DNA of 64,000 nt, taken from assembly GCF_024713975.1 (NCBI RefSeq), contig NC_091100.1, forward strand, positions 20,447,501 through 20,511,500, written 5' to 3'. Positions 1 through 11,120 of this stretch are shown one piece after another; positions within the stretch are counted from its first letter, which is position 1; every line of letters starts with the position of its first letter. The DNA comes from Paralichthys olivaceus (Eukaryota; Chordata; Actinopteri; Pleuronectiformes; Paralichthyidae). The notes beneath the pieces were generated by a model. It did not search any database. It had not been told where the DNA came from and worked only from the letters and a program-made list of their open reading frames with translations. The position numbers and the translations under genes are program-made.

Positions 1-2861
1 ATGTGTTTGCTCACATATCCACATGGTTCTTATTAAAATATCACTCTGATCACCTGTCCATACTTGCTGTGAACTAATCCCTTCTATAAATAAGAACATT
101 TTCCCAGGCTACAGCCTGATCTGGCCTGAGTAAACAAACTATTTGCTTATTTGATTCTGAGCTGTCAAATGTGATGCACAGTATTTCCCCACAGTGTAAC
201 GGAGGAGTGGATCAGCGCTTCATCCTCCTGCAGCAACACAAACTGCAGTGTGAGTGTTTGTGGTACTTTTTCAGGGATGCTTGCTGAGGATAGAGCTGAC
301 TCACCACAGCAGACAGAAGTCTGAGGGCCCAGTTCGCTGATGTCGAATCATCACGGTAAAGTGTCTGCTCAGAACAGACTCGGACTCAAACAAATCTAAG
401 TTTTTCTGATGAAACTGCAGTGTGATATGAAACACACTCTTGATTTCCCCCTCTTTCCTTTCTCCTGTTGTACTATTGCAAACACCCACGCAGCTCGCTC
501 TCAGCCATGTGCTCATTATCAATGAGACAGAGCAGCATTATGTCCCGGACGGGCCATTAAAAGCGGCAACGTGCCAGCTCAATAATGTCTAAACAGCTCC
601 GACCCCTTCTGGGCAGAACACATTCACATTCACATTCTCAGCATTAAACACGTTACAAGGACAGAACAACTGATTAAAAGCAGTGTTCACCAGGTGAACT
701 CACATCACACACCACACACTGTCAAAAACAAACAGGCTCATCAGTGCAGGGACATTTTAAGGGGCCATTGCTCTAACCTGAAATAAGGCAACACCCCCCC
801 ATGCCAGCCTAATCTTACACATTAGTGGAGATAGGATGAGGTTCTTGTAAACTGGTTAAATAGGATTTTGCGTCTTGAGCTTCAAACGTCATCTTTCAGT
901 TTGCAAACCACAATATTCAAACCTTGTAAAGAAACTCTCAATAGTTAAATTAAGATCATTATGAGTAGACATTGTGTACGACATGTAAAGCAGAAGTTGA
1001 AAACTACATTTTGCAAATTCAGAATCCCAACACACCATAACCGTGATAGTGTGAAGAGGAAAGGGGCATAGGGCATCACTTTGCATCATTGTATTTCTTC
1101 TATGACTCATATTTATGCAGATACAACTTGTATATTCTTCAGAGGGGCAGCTCAGTCAAACAGGACAAACAAAGAGTTGCCCATGCAACTTTAGTTCAAT
1201 GCTGTGCACGTCCACCCATCAGTGGACGTCAGGATTATGATTCGATGAGGAGTCAATAGCCTGGAGAGCATAGGGGGGACCTTGATGGTGCAACGACCAC
1301 TGGAGGCTCCACAACAGGGGAGATGTCAGCTTCTGTGTGACACCCAATACAGAGGGCCTGACACATCCTGCAGACACACAGAGCTGCTGCTGATGATGCT
1401 GTACAGCCTCTGACACCCTCCACCCTCCTCTCTCTCCCCTACTCCTCCTCCTCCTCCTTTTCCTCCAATAGAAAAAAACTAGATGGTGAGCACAACATAG
1501 AAAGTGCAAGGTAAACACAGGCCGTGTTTGTCTTTGTTTTAAAGGGGATAAACTTGGTAGGAGGGACGTTCACCGAGCTTAAGCTCTGTTGTTTTCTCGC
1601 TGCATGTGTGTGTCTGTGGGACTCACAGGGAGAGAGAGAGAGAGAGAGAGAGAGCAGTGGCTGAATCTGTGTCTAAAAATATCCGCTGCATTTTTTTCCT
1701 CTCTCTTCTCTGACTTAATCTGGAAGTTTCTTCACACCCTGTTCCCTTGTGAGGAGCCGTCCTCAGCAGAACCAACCACGACGCATTAACACTGAAACCA
1801 CGTCTGTTGTCACTATAGTGCTGCGTCTGTTGACATGAGTCATTCATCCTCCTTGATCCCCTGGAAACTCCAAAAACAATCATCGCTGATACTAATCATG
1901 TTTATTTGGCGTTGGTTCAACTCTGTGGCCATTTTTCAGCCTGTGGTTTTTTCGATCAGTGCTGAGATCATTAGATGATTAATTGATTGGTCAATTAGCC
2001 ATTTAATATTATTTATCAAGTACAGAGCTCTTCCCTTTAACTAAGAACAATGCGCTGTCTGTTCACAGTACATTACCATACATTACAACATTGCCATACA
2101 TTACAACATTCTAAATTAGATTCATGAGCTGGATGCAATATAACTTCATTCTAACGTGCACGTGTCTTGTGTTTGGTCTGAATGACAATAAAGTGAATGT
2201 TAAATGCAGAGTATTCTCGGACTCCAGCTTCTCTACGGTGACGATCGGTTGTTTTTCTCTGTATTATATCTCAGTTATATGAATATGTGTTTATATTAGT
2301 CAGGGATTAGTCATGGAGGGAAACTAAAAACTTAATAACAATCAATTTAATGACATCACATTGGACATTGGGATTCTGTTTAATGATGTTTGAACACCAA
2401 ATACTGAATGATGCAAGAAAACAACCTGCAATGGTGATAATAGGAGAAAATAAACAGACTATTTATTAAACTCATTTCAACACACACACATTCAAACATC
2501 AGTCTCAATGTGAGAGCTATAGACCAGTTATAGATCAGAGCTGGGTATGATATCTGGGATATATCATCCTCCTGCGTCAGTCACCACAAGTTTGGAAACG
2601 TGCTGCTTGTGCTGTGTTTGAGGTGCAGGCTATTCCCTGGCTCGGCTTCATTCACAAACATGTGTCCACGGTGTGAAGGGGGTAGATGGGCCTTTTAGCT
2701 CCGCTGCTGAAAACAGCCCAAACCCTTTGTGAGTCACGCGTTTTAACCATTGCATTGCTGCGGATGCTCTCCGGCTCGAACATGCACTATCAACATAAAC
2801 ACGTTTCCCGACTGGTTTCCTGACAAAATCCACTTTTCTCTGCGTGATGCTCGGCGCTCAC
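1..2861 (-). other. bmerb1: bmerb1 intron 1 (partial), no exon seen
   Basis: This stretch lies downstream of the bmerb1 first exon on the minus strand and should be its first intron. I found no open frame with coding character on either strand. It holds a (GA)n microsatellite at 1629-1654, a short direct repeat near 2085-2112 (a 17-base unit containing ACATTACAACATT, twice), and otherwise AT-rich unique-looking sequence. Confidence 0.6.
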
Positions 2862-2949
2862 CTTTGTCCGTGGTCCACGCCGTCTCCGACACGGCGCCGT
2901 AGCTCCTGAGCGCGCGCTCGTTGTCCGAAATAGATCGCTTCAGCTCCAT
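2862..2949 (-). CDS. bmerb1: bMERB domain-containing protein 1, first coding exon only
   Basis: Only the first coding exon lies in the window. It begins at the ATG at 2949 and ends at a good GT donor (AAAG|GTGAGC) at 2862, giving 29 codons plus one base. The peptide starts MELKRSISDNERALRSYGAV and continues SETAWTTDK. This matches the start of human BMERB1 (C16orf45), which also begins MELK and has RRYGAVEETAWKTE. The bMERB domain itself, a helical module that binds Rab GTPases, is encoded by later exons to the left of position 1. I saw no further bmerb1 exon in 1-2861, so intron 1 is at least 2.8 kb. The start codon has a favourable context (GACATGG) and sits six bases from a long CT tract in the 5' UTR. 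Its neighbour mpv17l is on the same strand and is also near BMERB1 in human 16p13.11. Identity is by recalled similarity of about 25 residues plus gene order. Confidence 0.8.
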
Positions 2950-2953
2950 GTCG

Positions 2954-3006
<53 letters not shown>

Positions 3007-6000
3007 TGTGGTGGAGGTCCTGATGCTGCTGCTTCTGCTGCTGGATGTGGAGCTTCCTCTGTTTGCGATCTCAACTTCACCAGGTGACAAGGCTCCGGCG
3101 AACCGAGACGATGCGCATCTTTATCCGAGCTCCTTCAAGTCCCTGGACCGTGTGTGGGGATGGAGAGCAGGGCAGAGGAGAGGATGCAGGGAGCATGCGC
3201 AGTGCGAGCAGGGATGTGAGGATGCAGGGAGACACCCACTGAGGAGGGCTGGGAGGAGATGGCGTTCAAACTGAAACAATAGGCACTGAAGTTTTCACAG
3301 CCTGTCAGAGGATCAGGTTTCAGTTTGTGGAAACGCCCACATGCTCGGCCAGGAGATACTTCGTGTGTTTGAGGACAGTGCCTGTTGTAAACCTGCCTCT
3401 TTGGAATGGACCTCAGAATTATTCATGTCATTAGTGAGTCGTCCTATAACACTTCTAAATCATGCTGTCTTTTTTATTGTTTGCAGTTACTGGACGCTGT
3501 GTGGAGAGCTTTTTATAAACAGTCTATATAAAGTTAGAAAACTTTCTTTTCATCCTATCTGTACTAAGTGTTTTTCACAAATTTTTTTCACATCATCTCA
3601 CGGCACTTTAATGCGGCTAATGTGGCTCCAGAGGAGGCTAACAGAGGAAAACATGGTGTAAATGACCTTGATGGTCAATTTTGAATGTTGGGACTTACAG
3701 ACACTTGGATGACACCAGAGGAGCAGTATGGAGGATTTGAATGTTTAATTCTGTTGTTTTTTACATTTGAAGAAGTGGTCACCATTTACTTCAATTGTAT
3801 TGGATTTGGCTGCAACACTGTTTGCCCCTGAAACTGTTTTGTGGATTCAAACACTTCATCCACTCCTCCATCGACATAGTGGGGAGTCGATAGAGCGAAT
3901 TTTCATTTTTGGGTGAACTATCCTTTAAAAAATTATACAAAAACCCAACATTTCCCACAATGAGCAGCATTTTGGCAACAGTGGAGAAAGAAACCTCCCT
4001 CATTAACTGGAAGAAACCTTTAGCAGAACCAGACTTAACGTAGGCGGCCATCGTCGCCATGATAGAGACCAGCACCAGCAACATGCATGAATGTCTGGTT
4101 CTGATATGGTGAAATAAAAAAACAAATGATCTGATCTGGCGGGACGGATAACGTTGGGTGCAGTTGCTGTACCACTGCTGTAGTGCATCAGAGAAAGACA
4201 TGTTTATCTGAAGACACATGTTTATTCAATTTTTATTAATATACATAAACATAAAGTCGAAATCACATTGAACTGCACTGCACTTCCATGGAACCTCAAA
4301 AATTCATATGTTAAGTGTGAAATCAGAAAGATGAGCGAGATACAATGTTGACTTACAGACAGACAGATGTCTGCGGGATTAAAAGGTAGATAATGGGTGA
4401 GAGTGTTTGCAGGGGTGATAGCACATAATTCCTGTTGTCTCTGAAGTGTACATCTGGTTATTATTTACATGCTGTTACAACTGACAAAGGTTAAATGGCA
4501 GATGTTTCCACATAAGGGGATCTGGTTGCAGAAGGTAAAATTAGACAAATGGAATCTGTTGGAGGAGCCCGATACAAAATTAGACATATCTTTATTTATA
4601 GGTACCCTATATGCTTCTTCTTTTCTTTTTGGAGTCTTAGAAGTAGATGTCAGTCAAAACAGACGCCACAGAGAATCAAAACACAAGCTGCAGAATAAAG
4701 CTACTGTTTGCAGGCAGACCTTTCAAAGAACACACTGTGCTCAATATATTCCCACAAGAAATGTAGACAGAGCTGCCGTTGCATGTAAAAGACGAGTGAG
4801 TTATACACACGAGCCAAAGCACAAGAGTAACAGCTGGTTTCTGGTAGCTATAGCTGTATGCTCGTTCAATAATCACATCACACTGAAACAAAGGGGGGGT
4901 TTCATTTTATTCAACTATAAATAGTGTCTCAATTTAGCATTTACAGTTAGTGTAACTATAGTGCAAAATGTAATAAAATTATATTATGTCTTTCTATGTG
5001 ACCTGTCAAAAAGATTCTGACAGAATTCTACTATTCTAGTTTTCAGTTGCTGATATGAACAAATGAAATATTCATTAATTTAACCTTTCAGTTCCAGTGT
5101 TGCTCATCAGTTTAAAAATAATCAGGAATTCATTAACACAAAAGAAATAGTACAGTACATTAAGTTATTATAATTAAGGGTGCAGTGGCAAAAGGGATCA
5201 AACAGTAGTGGTGACAACAGTGTTTTAGTGTTTTTTTCTGTGCCCCAATTCAAACACTGTAGTATTATTACCACGGTATAAATTTAGCTGAGAAAAACTA
5301 AAATAGATACATCAGGACTTTCAGTAAAACATGGGAAGTGTGAATGTTTTGTTATCTACCTGAGAAGAAAGAGAAAAGTTTCCCCTAACCCTTTAAACTC
5401 TATGTATAGGAATAACAGTCATACTGAGCTGCTCTCTATTTATAAAATGACCTCTGTAGAAAACTATGTGCTGGAGGCAGCTGATGTTACATTTCAAGAG
5501 TCACAGCTGATAAGTAAAACCTGTAATGTAACATTTTCACAAAGAGGTACAACTTAAAAAAAAAAAGGTTATAAAAGCAGCTGTATCTGGAAACAGGGCA
5601 AGTACGACATCAAGCAGGCAGCAAGTCCACATTCATGCTGTTAATGGTTGTAAAATCGTTATCAGACAAACAAAGTGATATTCAGTAGTATCTCATTAGC
5701 ACTTGTTTAGATGTAAAGTGTAAAAGGTTAAAATGTGGACATCGAACATGTATTTTATGATATACGTTTGCTCAGTGCATTATGGTCCTTCAGTGTGCCC
5801 CCAGTGTGAGCTGGAATCAGTGCAGACAGGCACTCTGTTACAGATGCAAATAACAGTTAAAGCACGTTTGCTCTTAAAGAAAGAGCGATATCTGAATTAC
5901 ATTTTTTTAAGTTTTATGAACCTTAAGACCTAAGCTAATGTGTTAGCTGCCACTCCACATAGTGGTAAAAATGATTTCCTTCACTCGTTCCAGTTTTTCA

Positions 6001-6268
6001 TTTAGGTGAAAATCGGAGGAATCTGAAACTTCCATCGATACAGCTTCTGTCCCACACATTAGAAGTCCACATGAGTGTTTTCAATAAATAAAACAACAAC
6101 TAAAACTGAGAAATATAGCATGGTTATGGAAAAATAGGATGTCTTTTCCCAATTAAATGATATATCTTGAGTGAGATTTGAAAAATATACTGCAAATACA
6201 TCCATACATCCCCTTACAGCATAGTATCCTGTTCATACCAGTGTTTTACTGTTCAGCGTGTTTCAGTT
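2950..6268. other. Intergenic region between bmerb1 and mpv17l
   Basis: It contains the GC-rich bmerb1 promoter side (about 2950-3300) and the mpv17l 3' UTR (from 6268 leftwards, end not determined). A repeat-like block at about 3600-4190 contains a phrase I recognise from dispersed fish repeats near 3899-3930 (TTTCATTTTTGGGTGAACTA). A 142-codon open frame on the minus strand at 3791-4219 overlaps this block and is not believed. The rest (4200-6000) is AT-rich with no supported feature. Confidence 0.55.
2955..3006. repeat. (GA)n microsatellite in the bmerb1 5' UTR
   Basis: An almost pure GA run with one interruption near 2993. On the bmerb1 sense strand it reads as a CT tract ending six bases before the ATG, so it is almost certainly transcribed as 5' UTR. 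Length variation here would change the leader rather than the protein. Confidence 0.9.
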
Positions 6269-8221
6269 CTAAGTAGATTTAGACGCTGCTGTTCCATCTT
6301 TGAGAGCCAAAGCCTTGACTTCAGTGTCCACTTTCTCCTTTGTGGATTCTGATTCATCCTGTTGATTGGAGAACATCCATTTCAGAGCAGCACCGGCTGT
6401 GCCATCGCCGCTCTGATGTGAGAAACACAGGAAGATGGCCCAGACGAAGGCGCAGCAGCCGGTGAAAGTGGTCCGTACGAAAAGAGGCACCAAGGCAAAG
6501 TTCAGAAACTGAGGGACAGGTAGAGATCGCACTATATTAATACCCTTTTACTGGTACAAATAATAAATACTTAATTAAGTGGATATTATGTGCTTAAATT
6601 AGAAAATTCCTTCACAAATACTGATGTAAGGCTCCATTTTTTTCAAAAATGTGCAGGTCTTGTAATTGCACAAGATACATCTATTATTTTAAAGGTTTAA
6701 AGGCTGGTCTACAGATCAATATTCATCATATTGTTAAAAAAAACTGACATTAATGGAAGTGAAGAGAATCTAAAGTCGGAGATCCACTTATTTATGTGAT
6801 CGTGAAATGTGGTTATATGCCCTGAATCAGTAGTAGGTGGAAATTTGAACTTAGATTTCTTAACTTGGTATAATAGTTTCCAAATGCAAAAATTTAACTG
6901 GAGACATTAATATTTACCTGCATGAACGGCCAGAACATTAGCCCCGTCTGAAAAGACACACAAAACAGAAAGCACGCCAGTCACAAATGTCATCTTCTCA
7001 CTGTTTGATTTGAAAAGCCACGAGTTCACTGTCACAGCACATCATCACCGTGGATGGAATATTTGAGCAAAAAGCACTTGAAGGTGATACTGACAGGAAT
7101 GACAGGAAAAACAAGCAGTGACAGGCCGTCTGTGCTGCTACTCACTCTATAAGTATTCAGGAATTTTTTTCTCCAGTCTTCAAAGATGTCCTCTTTGCCT
7201 TCCAAGAAGCTGATACCTGGATGACACAGACGACACGGGAGAGTTTATTCTCTGGCAGCCTGCTATGTCTTGTTGGAGTTAGGAAAATAAGAATGGAGGA
7301 GCTCTCCCTCCCTTAGAATGACATTTGTTTGTCTGTTATTAGGAGAATTACGCAAAAACGACTGGATTAGATTTCTACGTAACTTGGTGGAAGGATGTGG
7401 TATGTGTCAGGGAAGATCCAGTTCAATTTTGGTTTGGATCTGGATCAGGCTGTGGATCAAGTGATTTTTTTTCACTCTCTTTAACATTATGAGATAACAA
7501 CGGTAATAATACACGGATCTTGATGAAAAACATCAGGCACACTTAGGGGGCTGATTTCTGTTAGTGCTTGAAAATTGGTGAAGCATTATTGAATTTAAGG
7601 AGAATGTTGAGCCTTGGCAGAGGTATGCTCCCTTCCATTTCTTGTTGTGAGAACCATTAGAACCGAGTTACTTTATTTTCACGTTCAACTTTAAACCAGT
7701 TAGTATTTGTTTGATTTGAATGATGGCCTACTTTACAGCAACATTTCTACTGTACTAATATCTAAATATCTAAAATATTAAAGGAAGCATTAAACAGTGC
7801 TGCAGGTTCAAGCCACTGATTATACTGAAAAGGTGTTATCAGACTGTCACGTGTGTCCGTGTCTGCTGCAGGACACTTCTCTGTTCAGTGGAATCAGTGT
7901 TTTTCATGTGACCTCTGCTTGTCATGGTTTGCTTCATAGGACAATGAATAACAGCTGATCTTTACCCCACAAGCGCAGGAGCACAGAGATGACGTGGGTT
8001 CTGTTACAAATTGACAGATATGTGATCTGTCTGGGAGTTAACTATTGACTTCCTGTGTGTGTGCACATGTCTTTCTATAGTTATGAGGGACAATTTTGGT
8101 TGAATACTATCATTGTGAGGACATTTTGACTTGTCCTCACAAATTCAAAGGTTAAGGTTTAGTTTAGGGTTAGGCATTTAGTTGTGATGGTTAAGGTTAG
8201 GGTAAGGGGCTAGGGAATACA

Positions 8222-8263
<42 letters not shown>

Positions 8264-8568
8264 CCTGTGTAGAAGACACTGGTGGCCAGGGGCCCTGCGA
8301 TGGTCTGGTCCAGCAGCAGCTTCCTCACCACCATCCTGGCAGAGTTCCCGGGAAACCTCCGCTCCAGAAAGCGCATCCAGAAGAAACTAAAGTTGCCATG
8401 GAAACTGAACGCGACCACGGCGACGTTGCGCGTGTGGCTCCAGTCCATGTTGTCCCTGCGCGCGAGACACTGGTGCACCAAGTCCCCCCCGGCGAACAGA
8501 CACCCGTACACCGTGACGTTAGAGACCCACGGAAACCGACGGACGTGTCTCACAAGCGCCTTCAGCAT
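6269..8568 (-). CDS. mpv17l: Mpv17-like protein
   Basis: Four exons on the minus strand: 8265-8568, 7146-7216, 6918-6947 and 6269-6508. The splice phases add to exactly 215 codons including the stop (214 aa; human MPV17L is 196). It belongs to the Mpv17/PMP22 family of small membrane proteins with about four membrane segments. Mammalian MPV17L is reported in peroxisomes and mitochondria and linked to reactive oxygen handling. Matches to the human protein run throughout: RRFPWVSNVTVYGCLFAGGD and FHGNF near the N-terminus, LLLDQTIAGPLATSVFYTG at the end of exon 1, TGLMFWPFMQ in exon 3, and FLCFSHQSGDG in exon 4. The C-terminal tail beyond that motif is longer and more polar than in human, rich in Lys, Glu and Ser. 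The exon 1 donor is a non-consensus GTCTCT that merges into a microsatellite. The nearest alternatives, mpv17 and mpv17l2, fit less well. Confidence 0.9.
7330..7640 (+). repeat. Dispersed repeat family A, copy 1
   Basis: Recognised by its order of phrases: ACGCAAAAACGACTGGATT, CTTGGTGGAAGGATGTGGTA, GGGTTCGGATC-type text, GATCTTGATGAAAAACATCAGG, and a final GAGCCTTGGCAGAGGTATG. At least five other copies with the same phrase order occur in this window. It is in mpv17l intron 1. The family is common in percomorph genomes; I cannot assign it to a class from sequence alone. Confidence 0.7.
8085..8262 (+). repeat. TTAGGG-like low-complexity repeat ending in (TG)n(AG)n
   Basis: A GTGAGGACATTTTGACTTGTCCTCACA-type start is followed by degenerate GGTTAAGGTTAGGG text and then a TG run (8223-8240) passing into an AG run (8241-8262). 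This composite is a dispersed fish repeat and not a true telomere. It ends directly against the mpv17l exon 1 donor. Confidence 0.7.
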
Positions 8569-9289
8569 TTTAAAACCAGGGTTAGAATAAAGGCGTGAAA
8601 GAGTCAGGAGGCGAGATGTGTCACTTTAGCGGACGGAATCTGAGGGAGCTAGCTGGATGTTCCTGTTACGCACGGCGCCATCATAACGTCATCTCTGGGA
8701 TGGTCAGTGACACTGTACAGCTCCCCACGATGAACACTATGAATCCTACCAGCCACGGGCTCTCTGATGGACGGGACACAGATGAGGATACTTGCATGTG
8801 CGGAGCTGTCATCCACCGACGCTGTCTGCGGGCTGCCTGTCACAAGCCGGCGTCGCCTGGTTCTGCGTAAAAAAAACAAAAAAAAACGACGCCCGCTGTT
8901 TATGAATAGAAGTGAGCGTAGAGTTGAGGGGCGGAGCGACGCTGGTACAACATCAGATCACAGATCAGCTGCTGGAGCTGAGTCTGTCAGGTTGATCTGA
9001 GGAAACCATCCGGTCACACATCATCCCGACAGTCAGGTTCATCAATGAAACCCACTGTGATATAACCGAGGAGGCTCGAACAGCCTTATTCAGTGGAAAT
9101 CCTTGCCTGAGGAGTGTGGACTTGTCAGCTCTTTTTTTAAAACATGATTTAATAGGAAATCTATTATACCTATTTAAAGTTTTTTTTTTAAAACGTTTTG
9201 AATATTTTCTTTTTTGTTATCTTTCTCATTTTTGTTGTCCCGTTTTGTTTTGCCTTGTTTTATTCAATTGGGTTTTGTAAAGATCTTTA

Positions 9290-9588
9290 TTAAAGGTACA
9301 GTGTGTAGAATTTTGTGATATCTAATGTTGAAATTGCATGTTGCAGCTGAACACCCCTCACCTCACCCTCTCCTTCCAAACATGAAAAATAAACTGTGGT
9401 AGCTTCAGTTGTCATAAAAAATCAAAAGGTGTTTAGTTTGTCCAGAGAGGGCCTTTTCTGGGTTAAAGAAAACTACAATTCATACAATTTAGATGAAACG
9501 AACTAGTGAAAACATCATGAGGATTATTCTACATTAAATTTCTGCCAATAGTTCCCTTTCACCTAAATCTTACACACTGGACCATTAA
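9290..9588 (-). mobile_element. TTAA-flanked MITE, copy 1 (internally shortened)
   Basis: The copy is bounded by TTAA at 9290-9293 and 9585-9588. Its ends are inverted repeats: AGGTACAGTGTGTA on the left, and TACACACTGGACC on the right (reverse complement GGTCCAGTGTGTA). The interior matches the copy at 12136-12496 in reverse orientation, with the middle third missing. TTAA target sites and short inverted ends point to a piggyBac-type non-autonomous element. There is no coding capacity. Confidence 0.75.
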
Positions 9589-10903
9589 CTTGTTAGATGA
9601 GTGTTACAGAAATAAAGTTTTTGTTATTATAATCCATGTATGATACAGACAGCGAAAGCTATTATGAATAGTGCGTTTGCAAGCGTGCTCAGCCGGAACA
9701 ACTATATTGAATTTAAAAGTTTTTTTAAATCTGAAAAGGTCCTGCTGGATGAGACTATATTCATACTTGTGACTCTGTCTGGTTTGGTAGTTTTGTGCTA
9801 AATGGTAAACTGTAAAAATGTATAGTCCAACCACTCCCACAGCATGTTATACCAGAAATGTCACATTCATATAGTAACAGGTATGGAAAGTTACATGCTG
9901 CACTGAGTGGTTTAAGCACCGTGCAACTTTCTGTAGAACAAATTATAAAAAGGCCTTATACACAACATGTTGATATCCATTGTTTTATGTTTCAAAAGAA
10001 TCTGTATCATCTCTTTTAGATTAACATAGACCTTAACACATGCAATTTTCTAAAGCGTACACATTCAAAGCCAAGTATACAGCACATACATTTCACTCTC
10101 ATCAGGAAGGTGCGTTAGTAGAGAAAATGAACTTTGTTTAGCTTCAGCAGTGAAGTTTAGCTACTGTTAATTTCTTCAGTTTTAACAAGGTGCCAAAATG
10201 AATTCATATTTTCATTGTTCATGCTTCATTAAATTCATCACCTTTAATGACTCTGAAGCAGCAGGTCAAGTGCTAGATTTAAAGGGCCACACAGATGTTT
10301 TTATGTACATGTTTTAGCCTATTAACTACAAATCAAGTCTTTATTTCCAAAGTATAAGCTCTTAATTGAATTTGCACCTAAATGTATATTTCATATTTTA
10401 GATTTTGTAAATAGCAGTGCTTGAAACTCGCAGTATTCTCAATAATCATTGGCAATGTCTTTTCTGTTTGGCAGTTACATGAATACAATCTTTGTTGGTG
10501 CATTCAGGTACGTGTGGGAAATGTCAACAGCTGAAAAGCAACCTTTGAATGCAAAACAATCCTCATTGTGCAGCTGATATAATCCTCTGATCCTATTCAC
10601 AACTCCCACGTCGGCTTCATGTTTACCCTTAAGGTTTGATTTCTTGCCCATAGTAACTGACAACAGTAATATGAAGGCCATCACATTTCAAGGCTGTCCC
10701 GTACTAGTATAAACTGAACTTATACTTTGGAACACAGTTCAGCAGTTGTAGTTTTTAGGCTAAAATACAAAATCAACTGGATAAGCAGGCATAGAAGGAC
10801 ATTGACCTTAACACCCTGCAACCCAGCAGGAGGTGTAAGGTTCAGGCTCTAAACTACCTCACAAGAGTGGAAGTTTACTGTTCAACAGGCATCAACAGAA
10901 TCA

Positions 10904-10909
10904 TTTATT
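10904..10909 (-). terminator. ntan1: Candidate ntan1 polyadenylation signal
   Basis: The minus strand reads AATAAA here, about 215 bases downstream of the ntan1 stop codon. It is the nearest canonical hexamer on that strand; I did not find cleavage-site evidence. Confidence 0.4.
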
Positions 10910-11120
10910 CTTCCTCTTCTCCCTTTACCGGACCAGCCAGATGAGTCAGGACAGCCAATTAGCAGACATAGGGTCCTGCCTGGTCACCATCTTATTAAGA
11001 CACGATGAATAAAAAAACTGATAGAGGGTGAAAGAGTCACAGTGTTTCCAATGCACCGAGAGGCAAAAAAAATAAATCAGTTTCATGTTTGAGGTTCAGG
11101 GGAAAAATGGGAGTGGGCAT

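Larger units (their letters stand above)
8569..11120. other. Spacer between mpv17l and ntan1
   Basis: It contains the mpv17l promoter side (8569-9000, relatively GC-rich) and the ntan1 3' UTR. A minus-strand AATAAA at 10904-10909, about 215 bases past the ntan1 stop, is a plausible polyadenylation signal. A TTAA-flanked MITE copy lies at 9290-9588. The short open frames here do not resemble known proteins and look like chance. Confidence 0.6.

Noticed and set aside
3791-4219. 142-codon open frame on the minus strand
   Set aside because: It overlaps dispersed-repeat text (a GGGTGAACTATCCTTTA-type end and repeat phrases near 4000-4050), has no recognisable domain, and no splice or promoter context.
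8150-8215. Interstitial telomere array
   Set aside because: The TTAGGG-like units are degenerate and embedded in a dispersed repeat that recurs elsewhere, so it is not evidence of an old chromosome end.
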